This document shows, piece after piece, positions 52,011 to 61,158 of a DNA stretch of 64,000 nt (positions are counted from its first letter, which is position 1; every line of letters begins with the position of its first letter). Source of the DNA: Pseudoduganella albidiflava (GTDB taxonomy: Bacteria; Pseudomonadota; Gammaproteobacteria; Burkholderiales; Burkholderiaceae_D); NCBI RefSeq assembly GCF_004322755.1, contig NZ_CP036401.1, positions 1,736,001 to 1,800,000 on the forward strand, written 5' to 3'. The translations under genes and the position numbers were made by a program. Under the pieces are notes generated by a model that made no database searches, had not been told where the DNA came from, and was given only the letters and a program-made list of their open reading frames with translations.

Positions 52011-53255
52011 TTGAGTTCCAAAAACCGTCGTGTGGTGGTTACCGGCCTCGGCGTCGTGTCCCCGATCGGCAATACGATTGCCGAAGCGTGGAACGCGATT
52101 ACCGAAAGCAAATCCGGTATCGCCAACATCACCAAGTTTGATGCCAGCGCGTTCTCGACCCGCTTCGCCGGCGAGGTCAAGAACTTCAACGTCGAAAGCT
52201 ATCTCGACGTCAAGGAAGCCCGCCATATGGATGCCTTCATCCATTACGGCATGGCTGCGGGTATCCAGGCGATCCAGGATTCCGGTCTGGTCGTCACCGA
52301 AGAGAACGCCGATCGCATCGGCGTGATCATCGGCTCCGGCATCGGCGGCCTGCCGATGATCGAAGAACAGAAGGCCGATTACGACAAGCGCGGTCCGCGC
52401 CGTATCTCGCCGTTCTTCGTGCCGGCCTCGATCATCAACATGATCTCCGGTAACCTCTCGATCAAATACGGCATGCGCGGTCCCAACCTGGCGATCGTGA
52501 CTGCCTGCACCACCGGCCTGCACAGCATCGGCGCGGCGGCCCGCCTGATCGAATACGGCGATGCCGACATCATGGTGGCCGGCGGTGCCGAATCCACCGT
52601 GTCGCCGCTGGGCCTGGGCGGCTTTGCCTCCGCCCGTGCGCTGTCCTCGCGCAACGACGATCCCGCGACCGCGTCCCGCCCATGGGACAAGGACCGCGAC
52701 GGTTTCGTGCTGGGCGAGGGCGCCGGCGTGATGGTGCTCGAAGAATACGAGCACGCGAAAGCACGCGGCGCCAAGATTTACGCGGAACTGCTCGGCTTCG
52801 GCATGAGCGCCGACGCGTATCACATGACCTCGCCGCTGGAAGATGGCAGCGGCGGCGCCAAGTCGGCGATCTCGGCAATGAAGAATGCCGGCATCAATCC
52901 CGACCAGGTGCAGTACCTGAACGCGCACGGCACCTCGACGCCGCTGGGCGACGTGGCCGAAGTCACCGGCATCAAGTATGCGTTCGGTGACCACGCCAAG
53001 AGCCTGGTCGTGAGCTCGACGAAGTCGATGACCGGCCACCTGCTCGGTGGCGCCGGCGGCCTCGAAGCCGTGTTCACCGTGCTGGCGATCCACCACCAGG
53101 TGGCCCCGCCCACGATCAACCTGTTCGAACAGGACCCGGCGTGCGACCTGGACTTCTGCGCCAACGTCGCCCGCCCGATGGCGATCCAGTATGCCGTGAA
53201 GAACTCGTTCGGCTTCGGCGGAACGAACGGCAGCCTCGTGTTCGGAAAAATGTGA
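52011..53255 (+). CDS. fabF: 3-oxoacyl-ACP synthase II FabF
   Basis: 414 residues from a TTG start with AGGAG seven bases upstream; no ATG is closer. Elongating ketoacyl synthase. Catalytic Cys166 in [10 protein letters not shown], His residues in [11 protein letters not shown] and [11 protein letters not shown], and the C-terminal [14 protein letters not shown]. 39 bases after acpP. Confidence 0.96.
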   Translation: MSSKNRRVVVTGLGVVSPIGNTIAEAWNAITESKSGIANITKFDASAFSTRFAGEVKNFNVESYLDVKEARHMDAFIHYGMAAGIQAIQDSGLVVTEENADRIGVIIGSGIGGLPMIEEQKADYDKRGPRRISPFFVPASIINMISGNLSIKYGMRGPNLAIVTACTTGLHSIGAAARLIEYGDADIMVAGGAESTVSPLGLGGFASARALSSRNDDPATASRPWDKDRDGFVLGEGAGVMVLEEYEHAKARGAKIYAELLGFGMSADAYHMTSPLEDGSGGAKSAISAMKNAGINPDQVQYLNAHGTSTPLGDVAEVTGIKYAFGDHAKSLVVSSTKSMTGHLLGGAGGLEAVFTVLAIHHQVAPPTINLFEQDPACDLDFCANVARPMAIQYAVKNSFGFGGTNGSLVFGKM

Positions 53256-53264
53256 ACTTTCCCG

Positions 53265-53291
53265 GCTCACTCCGGTCTTAACGGAGTGAGC
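53265..53291 (+). terminator. Hairpin after fabF
   Basis: GCTCACTCCG and CGGAGTGAGC are exact complements around a 7-base loop, 9 bases after the fabF stop. No T tract follows, so it may stabilise the 3' end rather than terminate. Confidence 0.6.
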
Positions 53292-53513
53292 GCCAAAGGC
53301 CCGGCGGTTGACTTGAACGTTGACCGCCGCGGTCCACTGTGCCGGCATTCTTCGGCACATCATCGCCCGGCAAGAGGCCGGCGCTTCCAGCATTTCCCCT
53401 AATCGGGAACATCATCGGCATCATCATCGCTCATTGCGGCAGCGTTTTGCAGCGGCGTTTCCCGGCAGCTTATGCAGGTGATTTTCCGCGACAGCATTTC
53501 AATGCGGAGTTTT

Positions 53514-53580
53514 GCAGCCGACTTTGCGGTTGATTTCGCAGCACGGTTCTACCGCCCGGTTTCAGCGCCCGGATTCAGCA
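53514..53580. repeat. Degenerate 12/13-bp tandem repeats, fabF-rpoE gap
   Basis: TTTGCAGCCGAC, TTTGCGGTTGAT and TTCGCAGCACGG are successive related 12-mers, followed by 13-mers ending in CCCGG. Apart from this and the fabF hairpin, the 53256-53646 gap shows nothing else I can name. Confidence 0.55.
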
Positions 53581-53646
53581 CCCGGTATGAACCGCATCGC
53601 AGCCCTGCCGCAGGGCGCGTTCCACCCCTTTTCGCCGGGTTCCACG

Positions 53647-54219
53647 ATGTCCATCGCCGTGTCCGCCGTCATCCATCCATCGCCCACACTGCGCGCGGCG
53701 CATGCGGCCCTGTGCGTGGCGGTGCTGGCTTGTGGCGCCTGGTGCGGGGCCAGCCTGGCCGGCGCGCTGCTGGTCGCGGCAGGCGTGGCGGGGGCCGTCC
53801 GCCAGCGCGGGCTTGTCAAGCTTGCGCGGATTGATATTTCGGCTGTCGGCCAGGTGCGCCTGGCGGTATACCACCAGAAGGACGCACGGCACGCGGGCTT
53901 GGGGCAAAGCGTGCGGCTGCTGCCGGGCTCCACGCTGTGGCCCGGTTTGCTGCTGTTGCGATTGCGGTTGGATGCCGCTGAAACCGTTCCGGAAGATGCT
54001 GCCGAACCCGCCGCTGAAGACACTGCGGGGAGCATCGCGGACGGCACCGGAGAGGACTCCGGTGCACGGCGTGGCGGGCGCGAGGCCGGCCGGGTGCACT
54101 GGCTGGCCGTGCTGCCGGATAGTGCCGCGCCGGACGTACGGCGCAGGCTGGCACTGGCGGCGCGCGCGATCGCCGCCCGCGGCACCGGCGGCGCGAAAAA
54201 AAATCCGCAAAACCCCTGA
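53647..54219 (+). CDS. Small membrane protein, YgfX-like
   Basis: 190 residues from ATG 53647 (53587 is an alternative). Two adjacent hydrophobic helices (AALCVAVLACGAWCGASLAGALLVAAGVAGAV), then VGQVRLAVYHQ, LLPGSTLWPGLLLLRLRL and a C-terminal LAVLPDSAAPDVRRRLALAAR that matches the YgfX pattern. The Ala/Glu-rich segment after LRLDAAE is extra. Placement before rpoE is usual for this type in related genomes, from memory. Function not established. Confidence 0.55.
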   Translation: MSIAVSAVIHPSPTLRAAHAALCVAVLACGAWCGASLAGALLVAAGVAGAVRQRGLVKLARIDISAVGQVRLAVYHQKDARHAGLGQSVRLLPGSTLWPGLLLLRLRLDAAETVPEDAAEPAAEDTAGSIADGTGEDSGARRGGREAGRVHWLAVLPDSAAPDVRRRLALAARAIAARGTGGAKKNPQNP

Positions 54220-54284
54220 ACCAATTACCCCGCGTGGCCTCTATAGGCATATGGAGAGCCGGTGCTGGGACCACCGAGGGCCAA

Positions 54285-54320
54285 GGTGTGACAACAGACC
54301 GTGGTGTGACAACGGACCGT
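54285..54320 (+). repeat. 18-bp tandem duplication over the rpoE start
   Basis: GGTGTGACAACAGACCGT (54285-54302) and GGTGTGACAACGGACCGT (54303-54320) differ by one base. Each contains a possible GTG start. Confidence 0.9.
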
Positions 54321-54908
54321 GAGAGCGATCAGCTGCTGGTCGAGCGAGTCCAGGCAGGTGAACGGCAAGCATTCGACTTGCTCGTGTCGAAGTATCAGCG
54401 CAGGCTGATGCGGCTGGTATCGCGCATCGTGCACGATCCCGCCGAAGCGGAAGACGTCGTCCAGGAAAGCTTCATCAAGGCTTTTCGCGGCCTGCGCCAT
54501 TTCCGTGGCGATTCCGCCTTCTACACGTGGCTGTATCGGATCGGCATCAACACCGCCAAGAACTTCCTCGTGACCCAGAGCCGGCGCACCCCTGCGTCCA
54601 CCGACGTCGATGCGGCAAGCGCGGAAGGGTCCGATGAAGGAAACGGCCTGCGCGACATCAACACGCCCGAGTCCATGCTGGCCACCAAGCAGATCGCGGA
54701 AACGGTCAACGCCGCGATGGAGTCGCTGCCTGTCGACTTGCGCACGGCGATCCTGCTGCGCGAGATCGAAGGCTTGAGCTATGACGAGATTTCGGAAATC
54801 ATGTCGTGCCCCATCGGAACCGTGCGCAGCCGTATTTTCCGCGCCCGCGAAGTGATCGCCGACAAACTGCGGCCACTATTGGACCTGCCGGTTGACAAGC
54901 GCTGGTGA
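54288..54908 (+). CDS. rpoE: RNA polymerase sigma-E factor RpoE/AlgU
   Basis: 206 residues from GTG 54288, with GAGGG seven bases upstream; GTG 54306 lies in the duplicated copy without its own site. ECF sigma factor for envelope stress. Region 2 contains DLLVSKYQRRLMRLVSRI and AEDVVQESFIKAFRGL; region 4 contains SLPVDLRTAILLREIEGLSYDEIS and GTVRSRIFRAREVI. Precedes its anti-sigma gene, with an unusually long repeat-filled gap (314 bases) where a short spacer is expected. Confidence 0.94.
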   Translation: MTTDRGVTTDRESDQLLVERVQAGERQAFDLLVSKYQRRLMRLVSRIVHDPAEAEDVVQESFIKAFRGLRHFRGDSAFYTWLYRIGINTAKNFLVTQSRRTPASTDVDAASAEGSDEGNGLRDINTPESMLATKQIAETVNAAMESLPVDLRTAILLREIEGLSYDEISEIMSCPIGTVRSRIFRAREVIADKLRPLLDLPVDKRW

Positions 54909-54923
54909 GGCTCCGACACTGGC

Positions 54924-55079
54924 AACTCAGGTTATGGCTCAGGTTATAGCTCAGGTTATAGCTCAGGTTATGGCTCAGGTTATGGCTCAGGTTATGGCTC
55001 AGGTTATGGCTCAGGTTATGGCTCAGGTTATAACGCAGGTTATAACTCAGGTTATAACCCAGGTCGCAGCTCAGCTCGC
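54924..55079. repeat. 12-bp tandem repeat array between rpoE and rseA
   Basis: Thirteen units based on GGCTCAGGTTAT; units 2-9 (54936-55031) are almost identical, the ends degenerate. No spacers and no nearby cas genes, so not CRISPR. With the array at 55115 it fills most of the gap between the sigma and anti-sigma genes. Confidence 0.97.
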
Positions 55080-55114
55080 AACACGGTTGCAAGTGAGCTT
55101 GTGGTGCAACTTGG

Positions 55115-55188
55115 AGTTCAGCTTGAAGTTCAGCTTGTAGTTCAGCGTGAAGTTCGCTTGTAGTTCAGCTTGTAGTTCAGCTTGTAAA
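55115..55188. repeat. 12-bp tandem repeat, second array upstream of rseA
   Basis: About six units based on GTTCAGCTTGTA with one short unit near 55152, ending 34 bases before the rseA start. Sequence unrelated to the array at 54924 but the same period. Confidence 0.85.
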
Positions 55189-55222
55189 CCCGTTGCTTAC
55201 TTTTGCTGCGCAGGGATATGTC

Positions 55223-55567
55223 ATGGAAACTCCGAACCGCCTCCAGGAAAACATCTCGGCGATGGTGGACAAGGAATTGCCGGCATGCGAAGTGGAACTG
55301 ACCTTGGCCGCGCTGTCCGAACCCGAAGGGCTCGCCGCCTGGCGCCTCTACCACCTGGCTGGCGACGTCCTGCGCGCGCACCAGCCGGAGGCCGGGCTGT
55401 CCGCCGGTTTCGCGGCGCGGCTCGCCGAGCGCCTGGCCACTGAAGAAATGCCGGGGCGGCCCGCCGACACGGCCCCGCGCGAAGGTTCAGCCACCGCGAC
55501 CGCCACCACCACCACGACCACCACGACCATCACAGCCACCACCATCGCTACCGCCACGCTTCCGTGA
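55223..55567 (+). CDS. rseA: RseA-like anti-sigma factor, short, no membrane segment
   Basis: 114 residues. The N-terminal sigma-binding domain is recognisable (NISAMVDKELPACEVELTL, then AAWRLYHLAGDVLRAHQ). After residue about 90 the sequence is a Thr/Ala tail encoded by an ACC-type repeat (55490-55558) and stops. Typical RseA has about 180-200 residues with a membrane helix and a periplasmic domain bound by RseB. Here neither the helix nor rseB is present. It may work as a soluble anti-sigma or be a degraded copy. It is followed by mucD 233 bases later; that gap holds no gene. Confidence 0.75.
   Translation: METPNRLQENISAMVDKELPACEVELTLAALSEPEGLAAWRLYHLAGDVLRAHQPEAGLSAGFAARLAERLATEEMPGRPADTAPREGSATATATTTTTTTTITATTIATATLP
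55490..55558 (+). repeat. ACC-rich trinucleotide repeat in the 3' end of rseA
   Basis: Repeats of ACC with GCC/ACG variants encode a run of Thr with Ala/Ile. Low-complexity coding sequence of this type is prone to slippage. Confidence 0.85.
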
Positions 55568-55800
55568 CCCGCGATCCCGCCTCCTGCCCGATCACACCCG
55601 CCGGGCCGCTCATGCCCGCCAGGCCATTCATGCGTGGTTACATCCGCTAGCGCGGCGATACAGCACGCTACAAATCTCCCCTTGAAATTTGTTATCTGTT
55701 GCAACATCTTGTGCGTGCTGCAACTCCAGCTTTTCGCTTACCATACGGCGAAGCCTCTGGCTTGCGTTGCGTCCTGACCCATACCGAAAACAGACAACCT

Positions 55801-57306
55801 ATGAAAACCAAAATCTCTGCTGGTAATAAAACCCTGTCGGCGCTGCTGGTCAGCGCGGGTATCCTGTTCGCGCCCGCCGCGCTGGGGTTGGCTTCCGTCC
55901 ATGCCGCGCCGGCCACCGGCGCCGTGGCCGGTTTGCCCGATTTCGCCGACATGGTGGACAAAGTCGGTCCGGCCGTCGTCAACATCCGCACCACCGAGCG
56001 CCTGCGCATGCGCACGCCGGGAATGACGGACGAGGATGAAATGCAGGAGTTCTTCCGCCGCTTCTTCGGCGGCCAGGTGCCGACCCCGCGCCGCGAAGGC
56101 CAGCAGCCGCGCGGCCGGCAGCAGCAGGCACCGGCGGAGCGCGAAGTGCAGCGGGGCGTGGGTTCGGGCTTCATCATTTCCGCCGACGGCTACGTGCTGA
56201 CCAATGCCCACGTGGTCGCCGGCGCCGACGAGGTGTACGTCACCCTGACCGACAAGCGCGAGTTCAAGGCCAAGGTGCTGGGGGCCGACGCCGGTACCGA
56301 CGTGGCCGTGCTGAAGATCGACGGCTCGCGCCTGCCGGTGCTGACGATGGGCGATTCGAACAAGATCCGCGTCGGCGAATGGGTGGTGGCGATCGGTTCG
56401 CCATTCAACCTGGAGAACACCGTCACGGCCGGCATCATCTCGGCCAAGGCGCGCGATACGGGCGAATACCTGCCGCTGATCCAGAGCGACGTGGCGGTCA
56501 ATCCCGGCAACTCGGGCGGCCCGCTGATCAACATGCGCGGCGAAGTGATCGGCATCAATTCGCAGATCGCCACGCTGTCCGGCGCCTACAACGGCATTTC
56601 CTTCGCCATCCCGATCGACGAGGCGATGCGCGTCGCCGACCAGCTGAAGAAGAGCGGCAAGGTGACCCGCGGGCGCATCGGTGTGCAGATCGGCGAAGTC
56701 ACGCGCGACGTGGCCGAATCGCTGGGCCTGAAGGATGCGCGCGGCGCCGAGGTGTCGATGGTGGAGGAGGGCGGCCCGGCAGCCAAGGCGGGCCTGAAGC
56801 CGGGCGATATCGTCACCAAGTTCAACGGCAAGGACATCGAGCGCTCGTCCGACCTGCGCCGCCTGGTCGGCAACACCGCGCCGAATACGCGCGCCACCAT
56901 CACCGTCTGGCGCCAGGGCAAGGCGGTCGACCTGCCGGTTACCGTGGCCGAGCTGGAATCCGAACAATCGAAAGGCGCACGGGGCGAGCGCAGCAAGCCG
57001 AGCGGCGAAGGCGCCTCGAATGCGCTGGGCCTGAAGGTGTCGGACCTGTCGGCGGCCGAGCGCAAGGAGCTGGGCGTGCCGGGCGGCGTGAAGGTGGATG
57101 CGTCCGAAGGCGTGGCCGCTGGCGCCGGCATCCAGCCGGACGACGTGCTGCTGCAGCTGAACAACTCGCCGATCACGGATGCGAAACAGTTCGCCGCGCT
57201 GGTATCGAAGCTCGATCCGAAGCGCAACGCCGTCGTACTGGTGCGCCGCGGCGACGTGGCACGCTTCCTGACGCTGCGTCCGGCCCCGGCCCCGGCACCG
57301 AAGTAA
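55801..57306 (+). CDS. mucD: DegP/MucD-type periplasmic serine protease
   Basis: 501 residues from ATG 55801. Signal peptide (core LSALLVSAGILFAPAALGL), trypsin-like domain with catalytic His137 (LTNAHVV), Asp167 (AGTDVAVL) and Ser238 (NPGNSGGPL), then two PDZ domains (about 310-400 and 410-500). Degrades misfolded envelope proteins in the sigma-E response. A Gln/Arg-rich insert lies at about 92-115. Same strand as rpoE and rseA. Confidence 0.95.
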   Translation: MKTKISAGNKTLSALLVSAGILFAPAALGLASVHAAPATGAVAGLPDFADMVDKVGPAVVNIRTTERLRMRTPGMTDEDEMQEFFRRFFGGQVPTPRREGQQPRGRQQQAPAEREVQRGVGSGFIISADGYVLTNAHVVAGADEVYVTLTDKREFKAKVLGADAGTDVAVLKIDGSRLPVLTMGDSNKIRVGEWVVAIGSPFNLENTVTAGIISAKARDTGEYLPLIQSDVAVNPGNSGGPLINMRGEVIGINSQIATLSGAYNGISFAIPIDEAMRVADQLKKSGKVTRGRIGVQIGEVTRDVAESLGLKDARGAEVSMVEEGGPAAKAGLKPGDIVTKFNGKDIERSSDLRRLVGNTAPNTRATITVWRQGKAVDLPVTVAELESEQSKGARGERSKPSGEGASNALGLKVSDLSAAERKELGVPGGVKVDASEGVAAGAGIQPDDVLLQLNNSPITDAKQFAALVSKLDPKRNAVVLVRRGDVARFLTLRPAPAPAPK

Positions 57307-57397
57307 GCGGGCAGGGCGGCGGCCAGCGGTTTGCCTGCAACGATCCGTTGCCGGGCAAGCCACCGCGCCGCCGCCCGCCGTCCGGATGCCGGATCAG

Positions 57398-57465
57398 CGA
57401 TGACCTTTACGCCGCGACGACCTCTACGCCGCGATGACCTTTACCCTGCAATGACCTTTACCTTG
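57398..57465. repeat. 17-bp tandem repeat over the start of the glutaredoxin-like gene
   Basis: Four units based on CGATGACCTTTACGCCG. Units 1, 3 and 4 each carry ATGACCTTTAC (Met-Thr-Phe-Thr), so start-codon copies lie in different frames; the last unit holds the start used. Confidence 0.9.
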
Positions 57466-57696
57466 TATTCGCGCAGCTATTGCCACCTGTGCCAGGACAT
57501 GCTCGACGCCTTGCTGGCCCTGCGCACGCCCGCGCAACCGTTCTCCGTCGACGTGATCGACGTGGACGCCGATCCGGCGCTGGTGGCCCGTTTCGACGAG
57601 CTCGTGCCGGTGCTGTATGCCGGCGACGAACAGCTGTGCCATTACTTCCTCGATGCCCCGAAGGTGCTTGCCGTGCTCGGCGGTCATCGCCGCTGA
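57451..57696 (+). CDS. Glutaredoxin-family protein
   Basis: 81 residues, short thioredoxin fold. TLYSRSYCHLCQDM holds the CxxC pair (CHLC); later the cis-Pro in LVPVLYAGDEQ. Position between mucD and lepA is standard in Burkholderiales. Redox function inferred from the fold; substrates unknown. Confidence 0.85.
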   Translation: MTFTLYSRSYCHLCQDMLDALLALRTPAQPFSVDVIDVDADPALVARFDELVPVLYAGDEQLCHYFLDAPKVLAVLGGHRR

Positions 57697-57797
57697 CGGC
57701 TGTCACGGCCACCTCCTTTGACCGGTACGCCGGATTTTGGGCTTTCCCCTCTGAAATCCGGTAAAATGCGGGGGGTTTTTCCTTGCACGTTTTCTCG

Positions 57798-57837
57798 AAA
57801 GGCGCTCGGCAGGGCTTTCCGCCCAGGGCGCTTTTTT
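57798..57837 (+). terminator. Terminator-like hairpin upstream of lepA
   Basis: AAAGGCGC pairs with GCGCTTTT (one G-T pair), with an inner GGGC/GCCC stem, followed by six T residues. It lies 120 bases before lepA and may end the transcript of the glutaredoxin-like gene or act in the lepA leader. Confidence 0.6.
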
Positions 57838-57875
57838 GTATTGGCCGGGTCATTCGGGCTCACGCCATGCTGTTG

Positions 57876-57947
57876 CTGTGCTTTTCGCTGTGCTTTTCGC
57901 TGCGCTTTTCGCTGTGCTTTTCGCTGTATTCATCGCCGTTTTTATCG
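57876..57947. repeat. 12-bp tandem repeat immediately upstream of lepA
   Basis: Six units based on CTGTGCTTTTCG; units 1-4 nearly identical, 5-6 degenerate. The array ends 11 bases before the lepA ATG, so it occupies the ribosome-binding region, and no clear Shine-Dalgarno sequence is seen. Confidence 0.9.
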
Positions 57948-57958
57948 CCGCTTTATAA

Positions 57959-59752
57959 ATGAACAACATTCGCAATTTTTCCATCATCGCCCACATCGAC
58001 CATGGCAAATCCACGCTGGCGGATCGCATCATCCAGCTGTGCGGCGGCCTGTCGGACCGCGAGATGGAAGCCCAGGTGCTCGATTCGATGGACCTCGAGC
58101 GCGAACGTGGCATCACCATCAAGGCCCAGACGGCGGCGCTGAAGTACAAGGCCCGCGATGGCGAAATCTACAACCTGAACCTGATCGACACGCCGGGCCA
58201 CGTCGACTTCTCGTATGAAGTCTCGCGCTCGCTGTCGGCCTGCGAAGGCGCGCTGCTGGTCGTCGACGCCTCGCAGGGTGTCGAGGCGCAGACGGTGGCG
58301 AACTGCTACACCGCGCTCGATCTCGGCGTGGAAGTCGTGCCGGTACTGAACAAGATCGACTTGCCGAATGCCGATCCGCCATCGGCGATCGCCGAGATCG
58401 AAGACGTGATCGGCATCGAGGCGGGCGACGCGGTGCACTGCTCGGCCAAGACCGGCCTGGGCGTCGAAGACGTGCTGGAATCGATCATCGCCAAGGTGCC
58501 GCCGCCGAAGGGCGATCCCGCCGCGCCGCTGCAGGCGCTGATCATCGACTCGTGGTACGACCCGTATGTCGGCGTCGTGATGCTGGTGCGGGTGGTCAAC
58601 GGCACGCTCAAGCCGAAGGAAAAGATCCTGCTGATGGCCACCGACTCCGTGCAGCTGGTGGAAGACATCGGTATCTTCTCGCCCCGCTCCGTGTCGCTGC
58701 CGCAGCTGTCGGCCGGCCAGGTGGGCTTCGTCATCGCCGGCATCAAGGAATTGAAGGTGGCCCGCGTGGGCGACACCATCACGACCGCCGTCAAGCCGGC
58801 CGAAGCGCCGCTGCCGGGCTTCAAGGAAGTGCAGCCGCAGGTGTTCGCCGGCCTCTTCCCGGTGGAAGCGAACCAGTATGACGCGCTGCGCGACTCGCTG
58901 GAAAAACTGAAACTGAACGATGCCGCGCTGATGTACGAGCCGGAAGTGTCGCAGGCGCTGGGCTTCGGCTTCCGCTGCGGCTTCCTGGGCCTGCTGCACA
59001 TGGAAATCGTGCAGGAACGCCTGGAGCGCGAATTCGACATGGACCTGATCACCACGGCGCCGACCGTGGTGTATGAAGTCGAGCAGCGCGACGGCTCCAT
59101 CCTGAAGGTCGACAATCCTTCGCGCATGCCCGATCCGTCGCACATCAACGATGTGCGCGAGCCGATCGTCACGGTCAACCTGTACATGCCGCAGGAGTAT
59201 GTCGGTTCCGTCATCACGCTGTGCATCGCCAAGCGCGGCATCCAGCTGGACATGGCCTACCACGGCCGCCAGGTCAAGCTGGTGTACGAGATGCCGATGG
59301 CCGAGATCGTGCTGGACTTCTTCGACAAGCTCAAGTCCACCTCGCGCGGCTATGCGTCGATGGACTACGAGTTCAAGGAATACCGTTCGGCCGACGTGGT
59401 CAAGGTCGACATGCTGATCAACAGCGAAAAGGTCGACGCGCTGGCCATCATCGTGCACCGCGCCAACGCGCCATACCGCGGCCGCCAGGTGGCAGCCAAG
59501 ATGCGCGAACTGATCCCGCGGCAGATGTTCGACGTGGCGATCCAGGCCGCGATCGGCTCCAACATCATCTCGCGCGAAAACGTCAAGGCATTGCGCAAGA
59601 ACGTGCTGGCCAAGTGCTACGGCGGCGACATTTCGCGGAAAAAGAAACTGCTGGAAAAGCAGAAGGCCGGCAAGAAGCGCATGAAGCAGGTCGGCTCGGT
59701 TGAGATCCCGCAAGAAGCGTTCCTGGCAATCCTCCAAGTGGAAGAGAAATGA
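57959..59752 (+). CDS. lepA: Elongation factor 4 (LepA)
   Basis: 597 residues. Ribosomal GTPase. G1 [10 protein letters not shown]2 region [10 protein letters not shown]3 DTPGHVDF, G4 NKIDLPNAD; then the EF-G-like domains and the LepA-specific C-terminus ([21 protein letters not shown]). Its stop overlaps the lepB start by 4 bases. No ribosome binding site is apparent because a 12-bp repeat fills the upstream region. Confidence 0.97.
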   Translation: MNNIRNFSIIAHIDHGKSTLADRIIQLCGGLSDREMEAQVLDSMDLERERGITIKAQTAALKYKARDGEIYNLNLIDTPGHVDFSYEVSRSLSACEGALLVVDASQGVEAQTVANCYTALDLGVEVVPVLNKIDLPNADPPSAIAEIEDVIGIEAGDAVHCSAKTGLGVEDVLESIIAKVPPPKGDPAAPLQALIIDSWYDPYVGVVMLVRVVNGTLKPKEKILLMATDSVQLVEDIGIFSPRSVSLPQLSAGQVGFVIAGIKELKVARVGDTITTAVKPAEAPLPGFKEVQPQVFAGLFPVEANQYDALRDSLEKLKLNDAALMYEPEVSQALGFGFRCGFLGLLHMEIVQERLEREFDMDLITTAPTVVYEVEQRDGSILKVDNPSRMPDPSHINDVREPIVTVNLYMPQEYVGSVITLCIAKRGIQLDMAYHGRQVKLVYEMPMAEIVLDFFDKLKSTSRGYASMDYEFKEYRSADVVKVDMLINSEKVDALAIIVHRANAPYRGRQVAAKMRELIPRQMFDVAIQAAIGSNIISRENVKALRKNVLAKCYGGDISRKKKLLEKQKAGKKRMKQVGSVEIPQEAFLAILQVEEK

Positions 59753-60669
59753 CACTGCAAAGCATCCTCGGCAATTTCGCGCTGATCCTGTTCGTGTTGA
59801 TGGTGGTAACCGGGATCATCTGGGTCCTGGACGTGTTCTATCTTGCCAAGCAGCGCCGCGCCGCCGCCGACCGGGCGCTGGCCGAGTACGACGCCCGCAC
59901 CGCGAAGCTGACCGCCGACGGCATCCGCCTGGACAGCCACCAGAACGCGCGCGAGAAGATCGAGGCCGAGCACCTGCGCCAGCCCACCTGGATCGAATAC
60001 TCGGGCAGCTTCTTCCCCGTGATCGCGCTGGTGTTCGTGCTGCGCTCGTTCCTGTTCGAGCCGTTCAAGATCCCTTCGTCGTCGATGGTGCCGACCCTGC
60101 TCGTGGGCGACCTGATCCTGGTGAACAAGTTCACGTACGGCATCCGCCTGCCGATCGTCAACAAGAAGATCATCCAGCTCAACGATCCGCAGCGGGGCGA
60201 CGTGATGGTGTTCAAGTACCCGAAGGACATGAGCCAGGATTACATCAAGCGCGTGGTCGGGGTGCCGGGTGATAAGATCACTTATGAAAACAAGCGCCTG
60301 ACAGTGAACGGCAAGCCGATCAGCTACGCGCCGCTGGAAGACTATCTCGAAGAAGAGTCGCTGAACTACAAGAAGCAGTTCAAGGAAAACCTGTCCGGCA
60401 CCGAGCACCGCATCCTGAACGACGATCGCGCCGGCACCCTGAACCTGTCGGACGTGGGCGATTTCCCCGGCAAGGAAGCGTGCACGTACACGTATGACGG
60501 ATTCACCTGCACGGTACCGGCCGGCAACTACTTCATGATGGGCGACAACCGCGACAATAGCGCGGACAGCCGCTACTGGGGCTTCGTGCCTGACCGCAAC
60601 ATCGTCGGCAAGGCCGTGGCGGTCTGGATGAACCTGTCGAACCTGCGCCGCATCGGCGGCATCCAGTAA
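59749..60669 (+). CDS. lepB: Signal peptidase I
   Basis: 306 residues. Cleaves signal peptides on the outer face of the inner membrane. N-terminal membrane helix ([23 protein letters not shown]), a second near 85-100, catalytic Ser112 in [10 protein letters not shown] and Lys167 in [12 protein letters not shown], then [17 protein letters not shown]. Translationally coupled to lepA. Confidence 0.96.
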   Translation: MTLQSILGNFALILFVLMVVTGIIWVLDVFYLAKQRRAAADRALAEYDARTAKLTADGIRLDSHQNAREKIEAEHLRQPTWIEYSGSFFPVIALVFVLRSFLFEPFKIPSSSMVPTLLVGDLILVNKFTYGIRLPIVNKKIIQLNDPQRGDVMVFKYPKDMSQDYIKRVVGVPGDKITYENKRLTVNGKPISYAPLEDYLEEESLNYKKQFKENLSGTEHRILNDDRAGTLNLSDVGDFPGKEACTYTYDGFTCTVPAGNYFMMGDNRDNSADSRYWGFVPDRNIVGKAVAVWMNLSNLRRIGGIQ

Positions 60670-60742
60670 GCAGCCGGGGCAACCGCACGTTTGAGCCATA
60701 CGCAGTAAGCCAACTACAGTGACCAGCAGCAAGGGAGTGTCG

Positions 60743-61132
60743 ATGCGGGGAATGCAATTTCCGGCCAACAGGCAGCGGGGCATCTCGCTGACCGGCCTGA
60801 TCGTGGTGCTGGCGCTGATCGGCGTGATCGGCGTGCTGGCGATGAAGATCCTGCCCACCTACAGCGAATACCGCTCGGTCAGCGCGGCGATCGCCAAGGC
60901 CAAGACGGCCGGCGGCACGCCGCAGGAAATCCGTGCCTCGTTCGACCGGAGCGCCGAGGTAAACTACATCAGCTCGATCAGCGGCCGCGACCTGACGATC
61001 GAGCGTGTCGATGGCGAACTGGAAGTCTCGTTCGCCTACGACAAGAAAATCCACCTGGCCGGGCCGGCCAGCGTGCTGCTCGAATACAGCGGCTCGACCG
61101 CGAAGGCCGGCCCAGCCGCCAAACCCGAGTAA
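60743..61132 (+). CDS. DUF4845 small membrane protein
   Basis: 129 residues from ATG 60743, with AGGGAG five bases upstream; a GTG at 60719 is less likely. Begins like a type IV pilin-like protein ([28 protein letters not shown]), one membrane helix, then a small periplasmic domain. Between lepB and rnc, its usual place. Function unknown. Confidence 0.85.
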   Translation: MRGMQFPANRQRGISLTGLIVVLALIGVIGVLAMKILPTYSEYRSVSAAIAKAKTAGGTPQEIRASFDRSAEVNYISSISGRDLTIERVDGELEVSFAYDKKIHLAGPASVLLEYSGSTAKAGPAAKPE

Positions 61133-61158
61133 CACGACAGACAGGACAAGACAGGACG

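Noticed and set aside
54924..55079. Possible CRISPR array
   Set aside because: Units are contiguous 12-mers without spacers and no cas genes are near.
54892..55140. Short frame with repeated Val-Met-Ala-Gln
   Set aside because: Only the translation of the 12-bp repeat; no start signals and no similarity to proteins.
57718..58218. Cys/Phe-rich frame overlapping lepA start
   Set aside because: It is the translation of the 12-bp repeat running out of frame into lepA.
57953..59755. Open frame of 600 codons opposite lepA
   Set aside because: Complete antisense overlap with a well-conserved gene; His/Asp/Arg-rich shadow composition.
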